In this document: piece by piece, positions 7,930 to 17,956 of the stretch
Numbering within the stretch: position 1 is the first letter of the stretch
Layout: every line of letters begins with the position of its first letter
Source: Carideicomes alvinocaridis
GTDB lineage: Bacteria; Pseudomonadota; Alphaproteobacteria; Rhodobacterales; Rhodobacteraceae
NCBI GenBank assembly: GCA_005473895.2
Contig: SRJI02000018.1
Span: 62,001 to 126,000, forward strand
DNA: 64,000 nucleotides
Direction of reading: 5' to 3'
The notes under the pieces: generated by a model
Told to the model about the DNA's origin: nothing
Database searches by the model: none
The model's input: only the letters and a program-made list of their open reading frames with translations
Translations under genes and position numbers: made by a program

Positions 7930-8955
7930 GTGACATTCGAAGACAAACGGCCCCTCACCCTGCGCGACGTCTCCGAAGCCTCGGGCGTGTCCGAGATGAC
8001 CGTCAGCCGGGTGCTGCGGAACCGCGGCGACGTCTCCAAGGCCACGCGCGAGCGGGTGCTGCAGGCGGCCAAGCGGCTGGGCTACGTGCCGAACAAGATC
8101 GCCGGCGCGCTGGCCTCGTCGCGGGTGAACCTCGTCGCCGTCATCATCCCCTCGATGTCCAACATGGTCTTTCCCGAGGTCATGACCGGCATCTCCCGGG
8201 TGCTGGAGGACACGCAGCTGCAGCCCGTCGTCGGCATCACCGACTACCTGCCCGAAAAGGAAGAGCGGGTGCTCTACGAGATGCTGTCCTGGCGGCCCTC
8301 CGGCGTGATCATCGCGGGGCTGGAGCATTCCGCCGCCTCGCGCGCCATGCTGCAGGCCAGCGGCATCCCGGTGGTGGAGATCATGGACGTGGACGGCACG
8401 CCGGTCGACGCCATGGTCGGCATCTCGCATCGCCGGGCGGGGCGCGAGATGGGACGCGCCATCCTGAAGGAGGGGTATTCGCGGGTCGGCTTCCTCGGCA
8501 CCAAGATGCCGCTGGATTACCGGGCGCGGAAGCGGTTCGAAGGCTTCACCGAGGCGCTGGCCAAGGGCGGGGTCGAGGTCACGGACCAGGAATTCTATTC
8601 CGGCGGCTCGGCGCTGGCCAAGGGGCGCGAGATGACGCGCGACATGCTGGAGCGGACGCCGGACCTCGATTTCCTTTACTATTCCAACGACATGATCGGC
8701 GCGGGCGGGCTGCTGTGGCTGCTGGAGCAGGGCATCGACATACCCGGCCAGATCGGCCTTGCCGGGTTCAACGGGGTGGAGCTTTTGCAGGGCCTGCCCC
8801 GCAAGCTGGCCACCATGGATGCCTGCCGGCTGGAGATCGGGCGCCGCGCGGCCCAGATCATCGCCGCCGCGCAGGAGAACCCGGCCGAGGAGGCCGAGCG
8901 CATCGTGGAGCTTTCGCCCACCATCACCTACGGCGACACGCTCAAGCGGCGCTAG
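7930..8955 (+). CDS. LacI-family transcriptional regulator
   Basis: A 341-aa repressor. The N-terminal helix-turn-helix is LTLRDVSEASGVSEMTVSRVLRN, followed by the hinge RLGYVPNKIAGALASSRVNLVAVIIPS and a periplasmic-binding-protein-like sensor domain. It looks like the gluconate (GntR) branch of LacI regulators, but the ligand cannot be read from sequence. The start is a GTG at 7930. The next gene begins one base after its stop, so it is co-transcribed with a DNA repair glycosylase, an unexpected partner for a sugar regulator. Confidence 0.93.
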   Translation: MTFEDKRPLTLRDVSEASGVSEMTVSRVLRNRGDVSKATRERVLQAAKRLGYVPNKIAGALASSRVNLVAVIIPSMSNMVFPEVMTGISRVLEDTQLQPVVGITDYLPEKEERVLYEMLSWRPSGVIIAGLEHSAASRAMLQASGIPVVEIMDVDGTPVDAMVGISHRRAGREMGRAILKEGYSRVGFLGTKMPLDYRARKRFEGFTEALAKGGVEVTDQEFYSGGSALAKGREMTRDMLERTPDLDFLYYSNDMIGAGGLLWLLEQGIDIPGQIGLAGFNGVELLQGLPRKLATMDACRLEIGRRAAQIIAAAQENPAEEAERIVELSPTITYGDTLKRR

Positions 8956-8956
8956 G

Positions 8957-10174
8957 ATGGCCCGGCCGCGCCTGTCCAACCGCGACGCCCGCCGGCTGTT
9001 CCTGCATGTCCACGAACTGGCCGCACCGCCCGCGGGCCCCGGCAAGGGCGAGGACCTGCGCGGGCTGATCCGGCGGCTGGGCTTCGTCCAGCTCGACAGC
9101 ATCAACACCGTGGCGCGGGCGCATGACCTGATTCTCTTTGCCCGGCGCCCCGCCTACCGGCCCGGCGCGCTCAAGCGGCTGATGGAAAAGGACCGCGCGC
9201 TGTTCGAGCACTGGACCCACGATGCCGCCGTGATCCCGATGGAGTTCTTTCCCCACTGGCGCCTGCGCTTCGACCGGGACGCGGCGCGGCTGCGCGAGCG
9301 CTATGCCAACTGGCAGGGGCGCGAATATCTCGACCAGTTCGACGCCGTGCTGCAGCGCATCCGCGACCACGGGCCGGTCTCGTCGGCCGAGGTGGGCGAG
9401 GGCGAGGCGCGCAGCTCGGGCGGCTGGTGGGACTGGCACCCGTCGAAGACGGCGCTGGAATATCTCTGGCGGTCCGGCGCGCTGTCGGTGACCCGGCGCG
9501 ATGCCTTCCGCAAGGTCTATGACCTGACGGAGCGGGTGATTCCCGACACCCACCGCGGTGAGGCCCCGCCCGAGGCGGAGACGCTGGACTGGGCCTGCAA
9601 CGCGGCGCTCGACCGGCTGGGCTTTGCCACCAGCGGCGAGATCGCGGCCTTCTGGGACAAGCTGCGACCGGCGGAGGCCAGGGCCTGGGCCGAGGGCGCG
9701 CTGGCCCGGGGCGAGATCGTCGAGATCGAGGTGGAGCAGGCGGATGGCGCGTGGCGGCGCTGCTATGCCCGGCCCGACGTGGAGGCGCAGGCGGCTGCCG
9801 CGCCCGAACCCACCGGGCGGCTGCGGGTGCTGTCGCCCTTCGACCCGGCCCTGCGCGACCGCAAGCGGGCGGAGCGGCTGTTCGGCTTTCACTACCGGAT
9901 CGAGATCTTCGTGCCCGAGCCCAAGCGCCGCTATGGCTATTACGTGTTCCCGCTGCTGGAGGGCGACCGGCTGGTCGGCCGCATCGACATGAAGGCCGAG
10001 CGCGATGCCGACCGGCTGCGGGTCACCGCGCTCTGGCCCGAGCCGGGGGTGCGGTGGGGCAAGGCCCGGCTGGCGCGGCTGGAGGCGGAGCTGGAGCGCA
10101 TCACCCGGCTGGCGGGCGTGTCGCGCGTCGAGTTCGCCGAGGGCTGGCTGCGGTCCCCCCTGCCCCCCGTCTGA
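8957..10174 (+). CDS. ycaQ: AlkX/YcaQ-type DNA glycosylase (HTH_42 family)
   Basis: A 405-aa winged-helix protein of the YcaQ/AlkZ superfamily, which unhooks interstrand crosslinks and removes bulky alkylated bases. The N-terminus GLIRRLGFVQLDSINTVARAHD carries the QxD catalytic motif (QLD) that marks the YcaQ/AlkX branch; AlkZ has QxQ. The HWTHDAAVIP segment is also typical. The C-terminal part (YRIEIFVPEPKRRYGYYVFPLLEGDRLVGRIDMK) is conserved in the family. The ATG at 8957 follows the LacI stop by one base. Confident on family, less so on exact lesion preference. Confidence 0.92.
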   Translation: MARPRLSNRDARRLFLHVHELAAPPAGPGKGEDLRGLIRRLGFVQLDSINTVARAHDLILFARRPAYRPGALKRLMEKDRALFEHWTHDAAVIPMEFFPHWRLRFDRDAARLRERYANWQGREYLDQFDAVLQRIRDHGPVSSAEVGEGEARSSGGWWDWHPSKTALEYLWRSGALSVTRRDAFRKVYDLTERVIPDTHRGEAPPEAETLDWACNAALDRLGFATSGEIAAFWDKLRPAEARAWAEGALARGEIVEIEVEQADGAWRRCYARPDVEAQAAAAPEPTGRLRVLSPFDPALRDRKRAERLFGFHYRIEIFVPEPKRRYGYYVFPLLEGDRLVGRIDMKAERDADRLRVTALWPEPGVRWGKARLARLEAELERITRLAGVSRVEFAEGWLRSPLPPV

Positions 10175-10221
10175 GCCTCTCGCTGAGCCGCCCCGGCGCG
10201 CGAATTGCGCCGATCGGAAAC

Positions 10222-10356
10222 TTTCGCGCTGTTCCCGCCGCGAAAAGCGTCGCTATCCGTCATTTCCCCGCTTGTCGGGGGGCCTCCGCCCGCGTAACTC
10301 CGTCCGTGGGACACCCTTCCCCAACGAAGGGCGACTATCTGGAAGGTTAGACAGAT

Positions 10357-10357
<1 letters not shown>
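10222..10357 (+). promoter_or_regulatory. Structured 5' leader of serC (candidate serC RNA motif)
   Basis: Four successive inverted repeats lie in the leader: TTTCGCG/CGCGAAA (10222-10245), CCCCG/CGGGG (10266-10280), CCCTTC/GAAGGG (10314-10331) and TATCTG/CAGATA (10336-10357). The last stem encloses the ribosome site GGAAGG in its loop and closes on the A of the serC start codon, so it can block initiation. An alphaproteobacterial RNA element upstream of serC is known in Rfam (serC motif). Matching this leader to that model is an inference from position and structure. Confidence 0.55.
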
Positions 10358-11511
<1,154 letters not shown>

Positions 11512-11512
11512 C

Positions 11513-11546
11513 GGTGCGGCGGGGGGATCCCCCGCCCTACCGCACC
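11513..11546 (+). terminator. Strong stem-loop between serC and serA
   Basis: Outer stem GGTGCGG/CCGCACC encloses an inner stem GGCGGGGG/CCCCCGCC with a three-base loop. It begins one base after the serC stop. No U-tract follows, so it is more likely a processing, stabilising or partial-termination element than a full terminator. serA follows 80 bp later with its own ribosome site. Confidence 0.6.
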
Positions 11547-11625
11547 TCCCCCATGGCGGGGCTGTCCCGCCACTTTCCCCACATCCGCATCCGCCGTGAT
11601 GCGACCGCCTGACGAGGATATTCCA

Positions 11626-13224
11626 ATGGCTCCCAAGGTTCTCATTTCCGACAAGCTGTCCGATGCCGCCGTGCAGATCTTCCGCGACCGCGGCATCGAG
11701 GTCGACTTCCAGCCCTACCTCGGCAAGGACAAGGACAAGCTGGCCGAGGTGATCGGCAATTACGACGGCCTCGCCATCCGCTCGGCCACCAAGGTCACGC
11801 CGACCATCCTCGAGGCCGCGACCAACCTCAAGGTCGTCGGCCGCGCCGGCATCGGCACCGACAACGTCGACAAGGAAGCGGCCTCCAAGAAGGGCGTGAT
11901 CGTGATGAACACGCCTTTCGGCAACATGATCACCACGGCCGAGCATGCCATCGCGATGATGTTCGCCGTGGCCCGCCAGATCCCCGAGGCATCGGCCTCC
12001 ACCCATGCCGGCAAGTGGGAGAAATCCAAGTTCATGGGCGTCGAGCTGACCGGCAAGACGCTGGGCGTGATCGGCGCCGGCAATATCGGCGGCATCGTCT
12101 GCGACCGCGCCCGGGGCCTCAAGATGAAGGTCGTGGCCTACGATCCCTTCCTGAGCCAGGAGAAGGCGGACAAGATGGGCGTCGAGAAGGTCGAGGACCT
12201 GGACGTGCTGCTGAAGCGCGCCGATTTCATCACCCTGCACGTGCCGCTGACCGACCAGACCAAGAACATCCTGTCCAAGGAAAACCTCGCCAAGACCAAG
12301 AAAGGCGTGCGCATCATCAATTGCGCCCGCGGCGGCCTGGTGGACGAGGAAGCGCTGGCCGAGCTGCTGAAATCCGGCCATGTCGCCGGCGCGGCCTTCG
12401 ACGTCTTCTCCGAGGAGCCGGCGAAGGAGAACCCGCTCTTCAACCTGCCCAACGTGGTCTGCACGCCGCACCTGGGCGCCGCCACCACCGAGGCGCAGGA
12501 AAACGTCGCCCTGCAGGTGGCCGAGCAGATGGCCGACTACCTGCTGACCGGCGCCGTGACCAACGCGCTCAACATGCCCTCGGTCACCGCGGAAGAGGCC
12601 AAGGTGATGGGCCCCTGGATCAAGCTGGCCGACCACCTGGGCAGCTTCATCGGGCAGATGACCGACGAGCCGATCAAGGCGATCAACATCCTCTATGACG
12701 GCGTGGTGGCCGACATGAACCTCGAGGCGCTGAACTCTTCGGTGATCGCGGGCATCATGAAGCGCGCCAACCCCGAGGTGAACATGGTCTCCGCCCCGGT
12801 CGTCGCGGCCGAGCGGGGGATCCGCATCTCGACCACCAACCAGTCCAAGTCGGGCGCCTTCGAGGGCTACGTGAAGGTCACCGTGGTCACCGCCAAGCGC
12901 GAGCGTTCGGTCGCCGGCACCGTCTTTTCCGACGGCAAGCCGCGCTTCATCCAGATCAAGGGCATCAACATCGACGCCGAGGTCGGGCAGCACATGGTCT
13001 ACACCACCAACGAGGACGTGCCGGGCATCATCGGCACGCTGGGCCAGACCATGGGCAAGAACGGCGTAAACATCGCCAACTTCACCCTCGGCCGGTCCAA
13101 GGCCAACGGCGAGGCGATCGCGCTGCTCTACGTGGACAGCCCGATCCCGGCCAACGTGATCGGCGAATTGCAGGCGACCGGGCTGTTCGGCCAGGTGAAG
13201 CCGCTGGAATTCGACGTCGCCTGA
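11626..13224 (+). CDS. serA: D-3-phosphoglycerate dehydrogenase
   Basis: First step of serine synthesis: 3-phosphoglycerate to 3-phosphohydroxypyruvate with NAD+. 532 aa, the long three-domain form. The NAD-binding motif is GKTLGVIGAGNIGGIVCDRARGL, the catalytic Arg is in INCARGGLVDE and the His in NVVCTPHLGAATTEAQ. After the intervening domain comes a C-terminal ACT domain (HMVYTTNEDVPGIIGTLGQ), the usual site of serine feedback inhibition. The ATG at 11626 has GAGGA 7 bases upstream and gives MAPKVLISDKLS. Confidence 0.97.
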   Translation: MAPKVLISDKLSDAAVQIFRDRGIEVDFQPYLGKDKDKLAEVIGNYDGLAIRSATKVTPTILEAATNLKVVGRAGIGTDNVDKEAASKKGVIVMNTPFGNMITTAEHAIAMMFAVARQIPEASASTHAGKWEKSKFMGVELTGKTLGVIGAGNIGGIVCDRARGLKMKVVAYDPFLSQEKADKMGVEKVEDLDVLLKRADFITLHVPLTDQTKNILSKENLAKTKKGVRIINCARGGLVDEEALAELLKSGHVAGAAFDVFSEEPAKENPLFNLPNVVCTPHLGAATTEAQENVALQVAEQMADYLLTGAVTNALNMPSVTAEEAKVMGPWIKLADHLGSFIGQMTDEPIKAINILYDGVVADMNLEALNSSVIAGIMKRANPEVNMVSAPVVAAERGIRISTTNQSKSGAFEGYVKVTVVTAKRERSVAGTVFSDGKPRFIQIKGINIDAEVGQHMVYTTNEDVPGIIGTLGQTMGKNGVNIANFTLGRSKANGEAIALLYVDSPIPANVIGELQATGLFGQVKPLEFDVA

Positions 13225-13233
13225 GCGACCCTG

Positions 13234-13266
13234 CCGGCCCGCGTTCTTCGATTGGACGCGGGCCGG
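13234..13266 (+). terminator. Hairpin downstream of serA
   Basis: A perfect 11-bp stem, CCGGCCCGCGT paired with ACGCGGGCCGG, around an 11-base loop, 9 bases after the serA stop. There is no T-tract, but position and stability suggest the end of the serC-serA unit. The remaining 250 bp up to the phosphatase hold nothing else I can name. Confidence 0.6.
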
Positions 13267-13517
13267 ACCTACGCGATGCGGCCGCAATGCAAGAGCCGCC
13301 CTCGGCCCATCGCCTCGGCGGCCTACCCTTGTCCGGGGCTGGCGGCACCAAACGGACGCTCCGCGGCGCCATCCTGCCCCCGGCCTTCCCCGTCACCACC
13401 GGTCGTTATCAGTCGAAGCCGCGGAATCGCGTGGAATTGACCGCCTGATCCCCTTCCACGCGCCCCATGATCCCGGAGTGTCTGGACCATTGCGGCGCGA
13501 TACGTCAGGAGATGAGC

Positions 13518-14288
13518 ATGAGCGATACACCGATCTACGCCGTGGGCGATATCCACGGGCAGCTGGACTTCCTCGACGCCGCGCTGGAGCGGATCGCAAA
13601 GGATGGCGGCGCGCAAGCGCGCATCCTCTTCGTCGGCGACCTGGTGGATCGCGGGCCGGACAGCGCCGGCGTCATCGACCGGCTGATCGAGGGGATGGAG
13701 GCCCGCCCCTGGACCGTGCTCAAGGGCAATCACGACCGCATGTTCGAGCTGTTCCTGAAACGGGGAGAGCTGCATGACGACAACATCAAGTCCGGCCTCG
13801 CCTGGCTGCATCCGCGCCTGGGCGGCGTCGCGACGCTGGCCTCCTACGGGGTGGAGGCGGCCGACGAGCGCGCGCTGGACGACGTGCTGGAGGAGGCCCG
13901 GCAGAACGTCCCGGCCGCGCACCGCGCCTTCATCGAAACGCTGCCGCTGACCGAGGAGACGGAGACGCTGTTCTTCTGCCATGCGGGGATCCGGCCCGGC
14001 GTGCCGCTCGACCGGCAGGACGAGGAAGACCTGCTGTGGATCCGCCAGGACTTTCTGACCGACACGACGCGGCATCCCAAGCTGGTGGTCCACGGCCACA
14101 CGCCGGTGGATCGGCCGACGCATCACGGCAATCACCTGAACCTGGATTGTGGGGCGGGCTACGGCGCCCCGATCGAGCCGGTGGTGATCGAGGGGCCCGA
14201 CGAGGTCTACCAGCTGACGGAAAACGGGCGGATCCGTATCAGACCCGCCCGCAGCGCCTGGGAAAGGCTTACGCGCCCACTTCGATGA
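13518..14288 (+). CDS. PPP-family serine/threonine protein phosphatase (metallophosphoesterase)
   Basis: A 256-aa cytosolic metallophosphatase. The PPP signature is complete: AVGDIHGQ (GDxHG), FVGDLVDRGPDS (GDxVDRG), LKGNHDRM (GNHE-type, with D), HAGIRPG and HGHTPV. Metal-binding Asp, His and Asn are all present, so it should be active, probably with Mn. The second ATG (13518) is preferred: AGGAG lies 6 bases upstream of it but touches the ATG at 13512. The 3' end overlaps the convergent aminotransferase gene by 20 bp. The substrate is unknown. Confidence 0.93.
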   Translation: MSDTPIYAVGDIHGQLDFLDAALERIAKDGGAQARILFVGDLVDRGPDSAGVIDRLIEGMEARPWTVLKGNHDRMFELFLKRGELHDDNIKSGLAWLHPRLGGVATLASYGVEAADERALDDVLEEARQNVPAAHRAFIETLPLTEETETLFFCHAGIRPGVPLDRQDEEDLLWIRQDFLTDTTRHPKLVVHGHTPVDRPTHHGNHLNLDCGAGYGAPIEPVVIEGPDEVYQLTENGRIRIRPARSAWERLTRPLR

Positions 14289-15453
14289 TCGCCTTGGCGA
14301 GAAGCGGGACGGTGTTCTTGTTCAGGCCGGCAATGTTGATCCGGCTGTCGCCCACCATGTAGACGCCGTGCTCTTCGCGCAGGCAGTCGACCGTTTCCGG
14401 CGACAGGCCCAGGCGCGAGAACATGCCGCGGTGCTGCGCGACAAAGCCGAAGCGGTCGGACCCGGACAGGCGCTGCAGCTCCTGCGCCAGCTGTTCGCGC
14501 AGGCTGAGCATGTTGAGCCGCACATCCTCCAGCTCGGCCATCCAGTCGGCGCGCAGCTCGGGATCGTTCAGCACCATGGTCACCAGCCGCGCCCCGTGAT
14601 CCGGCGGGAAGGAATAGTTCTGCCGGTTCAGATAGGCCAGGTTGCCCTGGTGGGTCTTCTGCCGCGCGCTGTCCTGGCTGACGGCCATCAGCAGGCCGGT
14701 GCGTTCGCGGTAGACGCCGAAGTTCTTGGAGCAGCTCGCGGCGATCAGCAGCTCGGGCAGCTCGGAGGCCACCATCCGCACGCCGGCCGCGTCCGCGTCC
14801 AGCCCGTCACCGAAGCCCTGGTAGGCGATGTCGACCATCGGCGTCGCGCCGGTCTTCTTCAGCACGTCCACCACGGCCTTCCAGTCGGTCATCGTCAGGT
14901 TTGCGCCGGTCGGGTTGTGGCAGCAGCCGTGCAGCAGCACCAGGTCGCCGGGCTTGGCCTGTGCCAGGTCCTCCAGCATCCCGTTCACGTCCACGCTGCC
15001 CGACTCGCTGTCGAAATAGCGGTACTCGACCACCGGCAGCTTGAGGTATTTCAGGATCGAGACGTGGTTCGGCCAGGTCGGCGCCGAGACGAAGACCCGC
15101 ACGTCGGGATTGGCCATGTGGGCCAGCTCGAAGGCCTGGCGCACGGCACCCGTGCCGCCCGGGGTCGCCACCGCGGCCACCTGATCGCGCGCCACCGCGT
15201 CGCCCAGCACCAGCCCGATCATCGCGTCGGCAAAGGCCGGATCGCCCGCGAGCCCGGTATAGGCCTTGGTGGTTTCCTGTTCCCAGAGCTGCTTTTCGGC
15301 GGTCTTGATCGCCCGCATGATCGGGGTCACGCCCTCGGGGTTCTTGTAGACCCCCACGCCCAGGTCGATCTTCTGGTCGCGCGGATCCTCACGGTACATC
15401 TCCATGAGGGCGAGGATCTTGTCCCCCGGCAGGTCGTTCAGGCGTTCGAGCAT
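14269..15453 (-). CDS. Aromatic/aspartate aminotransferase (class I)
   Basis: A 394-aa PLP enzyme of the AspC/TyrB subgroup (Ialpha). The opening DKILALMEMYREDPRDQKIDLGVGVYKNPEG is diagnostic. HGCCHNPTGANLT holds the Asn that contacts PLP, and SCSKNFGVYRERTGL carries the Schiff-base lysine and phosphate-binding residues. Substrate choice between aspartate and aromatic amino acids cannot be fixed from the sequence. The ATG at 15453 overlaps the sulfurtransferase stop (ATGA), so the two are coupled. A sulfurtransferase upstream fits cysteine transamination to mercaptopyruvate. Confidence 0.93.
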   Translation of the reverse strand: MLERLNDLPGDKILALMEMYREDPRDQKIDLGVGVYKNPEGVTPIMRAIKTAEKQLWEQETTKAYTGLAGDPAFADAMIGLVLGDAVARDQVAAVATPGGTGAVRQAFELAHMANPDVRVFVSAPTWPNHVSILKYLKLPVVEYRYFDSESGSVDVNGMLEDLAQAKPGDLVLLHGCCHNPTGANLTMTDWKAVVDVLKKTGATPMVDIAYQGFGDGLDADAAGVRMVASELPELLIAASCSKNFGVYRERTGLLMAVSQDSARQKTHQGNLAYLNRQNYSFPPDHGARLVTMVLNDPELRADWMAELEDVRLNMLSLREQLAQELQRLSGSDRFGFVAQHRGMFSRLGLSPETVDCLREEHGVYMVGDSRINIAGLNKNTVPLLAKAIIEVGA

Positions 15454-16310
15454 CACTCGTCTCCGGTTGCTATCGGCAGGGTGGGGAACTGGCCCCATTC
15501 CGCCCAGGATCCGTCATAGAGGGAATGGTCGGTCTTGCCGATCCGTTCCAGGGCCAGGGAAATGATCGCCGCGGTCACCCCCGATCCGCAGGTGGTGATG
15601 ACGGGCTTGTCCAGGTCGACGCCGGCCTCGGCAAAGACCTGGCGCAGCTCGTCGGGCTTTTTCAGGGTGCCGCCGACATTGAGCAGGCTGCGGTAGGGAA
15701 TGTTCCTGGAGCCGGGGATATGGCCGGCGCGCAGGCCCTCGCGGGGTTCCTCCGCTTCGCCGCGAAAGCGCTCGGGGCCGCGGGCGTCGAGGATCTCGTG
15801 ATCGCCCAGCTTGGCCGCGGCGCTGACCTGGGTGACGTCCCGAACCAGGTGATTCTGGCGACGCACCGTCATGTGGCGGTCGCGGACGACGGGCGGCATG
15901 TCCTCCACCGGGCGGCCCTCGGCGCGCCACTTGATGATGCCGCCGTCCAGCACCGCGATGTTGTCCTGTCCCATCAGCCGGAACAGCCACCAGATGCGCG
16001 CCGCCGAGAAGATGCCGGCGCCGTCATAGACCACCACCTGGTGACCGTCGCCGACACCCATGGCGCGCATGCGGGACATGAACTTTTCCACCGGCGGGGC
16101 CATGTGCGGCAGGGCGGAGCGCCCGTCGCTCAGCTCGTCGATGTCGACGAAGCGGGCGCCGGGAATATGCGCTTCCTCGTATTCGGCGCGACCGTCGCGG
16201 TTCATGTCGGGCAGATACCAGGACGCGTCCAGGAGGCGCAGGTCGGGATCCTTCAGGTGCTTCGACAGCCACTCGGTGGAAACAAGCGTTCTGGGATCGT
16301 CCTCGGCCAT
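15453..16310 (-). CDS. sseA: 3-mercaptopyruvate sulfurtransferase
   Basis: Transfers sulfur from 3-mercaptopyruvate to thiol or cyanide acceptors. 285 aa, two rhodanese domains (about residues 8-135 and 165-280). The catalytic loop CGSGVTAA has Cys near position 241; CGSG(V/T)T is the mercaptopyruvate type, as against CRxGxT of thiosulfate enzymes. The N-terminal domain has VVYDGAGIFSAAR in place of an active Cys, as usual. The aminotransferase that can make mercaptopyruvate from cysteine is translationally coupled downstream. Confidence 0.95.
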   Translation of the reverse strand: MAEDDPRTLVSTEWLSKHLKDPDLRLLDASWYLPDMNRDGRAEYEEAHIPGARFVDIDELSDGRSALPHMAPPVEKFMSRMRAMGVGDGHQVVVYDGAGIFSAARIWWLFRLMGQDNIAVLDGGIIKWRAEGRPVEDMPPVVRDRHMTVRRQNHLVRDVTQVSAAAKLGDHEILDARGPERFRGEAEEPREGLRAGHIPGSRNIPYRSLLNVGGTLKKPDELRQVFAEAGVDLDKPVITTCGSGVTAAIISLALERIGKTDHSLYDGSWAEWGQFPTLPIATGDE

Positions 16311-16409
16311 ACCTCTCCCCCGGTCTGTCGGTCGGGCGCCTTGCTACTACCCGCAGGGAAAGGGCGCAAGCCTCGGCGGAGCCCGGGCCCCGCCCGTGGC
16401 AGGCCGATC

Positions 16410-16886
16410 TCAGCCGTGCTGCTTGAGCAGGCGCTGTTTCTGCCGGTTCCAGTCGCGCTTGGCCTCGGTGGCGCGCTTGTCCGGCGCCTTCTTGCCCTTG
16501 GCGATGCCGATCTTGATCTTCGCGATGCCCCGGTGATTGAAGTACAGCACAAGCGGCACCAGCGTCATGCCCTTGCGGCTGGTCTCGTTCCACATGCGGG
16601 ACAGTTCGCGCTTGTTCGCCAGTAGCTTGCGGCGGCGGCGCTCGTCATGGCCCCAGGTCACCGCCGGCTCGTAGGGGGCGATGTAGGAATTCACCAGCCA
16701 CAGCTCGCCATCCTCGACCGCCGCATAGCTCTCGGCGATGTTGGCGGAATTCTCGCGCAGCGACTTCACCTCGGAGCCCTGCAGGATGATCCCGCACTCG
16801 ATGTCCTCCTCGATCGCGTAATCGAAGCGCGCGCGCCGGTTCTCGGCGACGACCTTGTAGTTCGGGTCGGACTTTTCCTTGGCCAT
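16410..16886 (-). CDS. smpB: SsrA-binding protein SmpB
   Basis: Binds tmRNA and places it in stalled ribosomes for trans-translation. 158 aa, the usual size. The signature region is [31 protein letters not shown], then [25 protein letters not shown] and a basic tail [16 protein letters not shown], which inserts in the decoding centre. The ATG at 16886 has AGGAG 8 bases upstream, which rules out the GTG at 16895 that touches the site. The tmRNA gene itself is not in this window. Confidence 0.97.
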   Translation of the reverse strand: MAKEKSDPNYKVVAENRRARFDYAIEEDIECGIILQGSEVKSLRENSANIAESYAAVEDGELWLVNSYIAPYEPAVTWGHDERRRRKLLANKRELSRMWNETSRKGMTLVPLVLYFNHRGIAKIKIGIAKGKKAPDKRATEAKRDWNRQKQRLLKQHG

Positions 16887-16959
16887 GGCGGGCACTCCTA
16901 CAGGGCGTTGCGGCGCCTGTCCATCTGGAGACCCGCCCCCGCCGCGTCAAGTCCATGCA

Positions 16960-17694
16960 CTACATCGCTTCCTTCACGCCGCGACGGATCAGCCACCAGT
17001 TCACCGGGTAGGCGGTGACGAAGCCGCAGAGCATGGCGATCTGCATCATGAACCAGAATTCCACGCTGGTGGTGTGCAGCTTGGTGTCCAGCAGCTCGCC
17101 GAAGATCCAGAAATGCGCCACGGCCATGAAGCCGTACATCCCCACCTGCCAGGCGGTGAGCGACAGGGTGTCGGCCTTGACCGCCTGGATTAGCCCCTGG
17201 GTCGGGGACAGGCCGCGCATCGGCTTGATGGTGAAATACTGGAAGGCCACGCCGAAGCCGAAGGCAAAGATGTAGTCGACGATCCAGACCGCGAAGATCT
17301 TTTCCTGGAAGATGCTCTCGTAGCCGAACCAGACGGCGATGACGGGAACCAGCACCACCAGCCATTCGGCGCAGATGTCGCCCAGCGTGCAGCCCGCCCC
17401 GCAATGGGACGCGCCCTTGCCGACCTTGGTGGCAAAGGAGGTGCGGGCCTTGTGCGGCGGCGTCTCGCCCTTCTCCATGGCGGCATGGGCCTTCGCGTAC
17501 TCGGCCAGCCGGCCGACCCTGAAGTACGCCCAGAGCGCCAGCACGTGCGCGAAGAGCGCCACCAGCGGCCAGACCACGTTCATGATCCACATGTGCTGCG
17601 GATGCTTCCGCAGGTCGAGCGCGACGACGAGTGCCGAGATGCCCCCGGCGAGCAGCGAGATGATCGAAAGCCAGTGCAGCCAGTCCGGTATCAT
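16960..17694 (-). CDS. DUF4396 membrane protein
   Basis: A 244-aa integral membrane protein of unknown function. Hydrophobic helices are visible near residues 6-26, 36-60, 105-130, 140-160, 180-200 and 210-235. A conserved central motif reads SHCGAGCTLGDICAEWLV, with three cysteines and an acidic pair at the membrane edge, characteristic of DUF4396. The motif could bind a metal, but this is a guess. The ATG at 17694 has GGGGGA 7 bases upstream. It appears to be transcribed alone, downstream of the rpsD terminator. Confidence 0.88.
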   Translation of the reverse strand: MIPDWLHWLSIISLLAGGISALVVALDLRKHPQHMWIMNVVWPLVALFAHVLALWAYFRVGRLAEYAKAHAAMEKGETPPHKARTSFATKVGKGASHCGAGCTLGDICAEWLVVLVPVIAVWFGYESIFQEKIFAVWIVDYIFAFGFGVAFQYFTIKPMRGLSPTQGLIQAVKADTLSLTAWQVGMYGFMAVAHFWIFGELLDTKLHTTSVEFWFMMQIAMLCGFVTAYPVNWWLIRRGVKEAM

Positions 17695-17902
17695 GTGTCC
17701 CCCATCTTGGTGTCTGTCGGGCGGGGAACAGACTTCCAGCGCTGGAGGGTTCCGAGGCGGGCCAGCGCAGCGGGCCCCCGTTTCCGTCATTCGACTCGGG
17801 GACTTGCCCGCCCGGAGGGCAAACTGCTCGGCGGCCGGCATCGACCCGATGGCATTGCGCGTCTCCGGACCTCGGGGGCGGCCCCGAGATCCGTGCGCAA
17901 CG

Positions 17903-17933
17903 AAAAAGGGCCGCGCCCGGCGGCACGGCCCTT
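17903..17933 (-). terminator. Rho-independent terminator of rpsD
   Basis: On the minus strand AAGGGCCGTGCC pairs with GGCGCGGCCCTT (one G-T pair), followed by TTTTTCGTT. It lies 24 bp after the rpsD stop. A textbook intrinsic terminator with a clear U-tract. Confidence 0.9.
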
Positions 17934-17956
17934 CCGATCCTGACGCGGCAGAAGGA

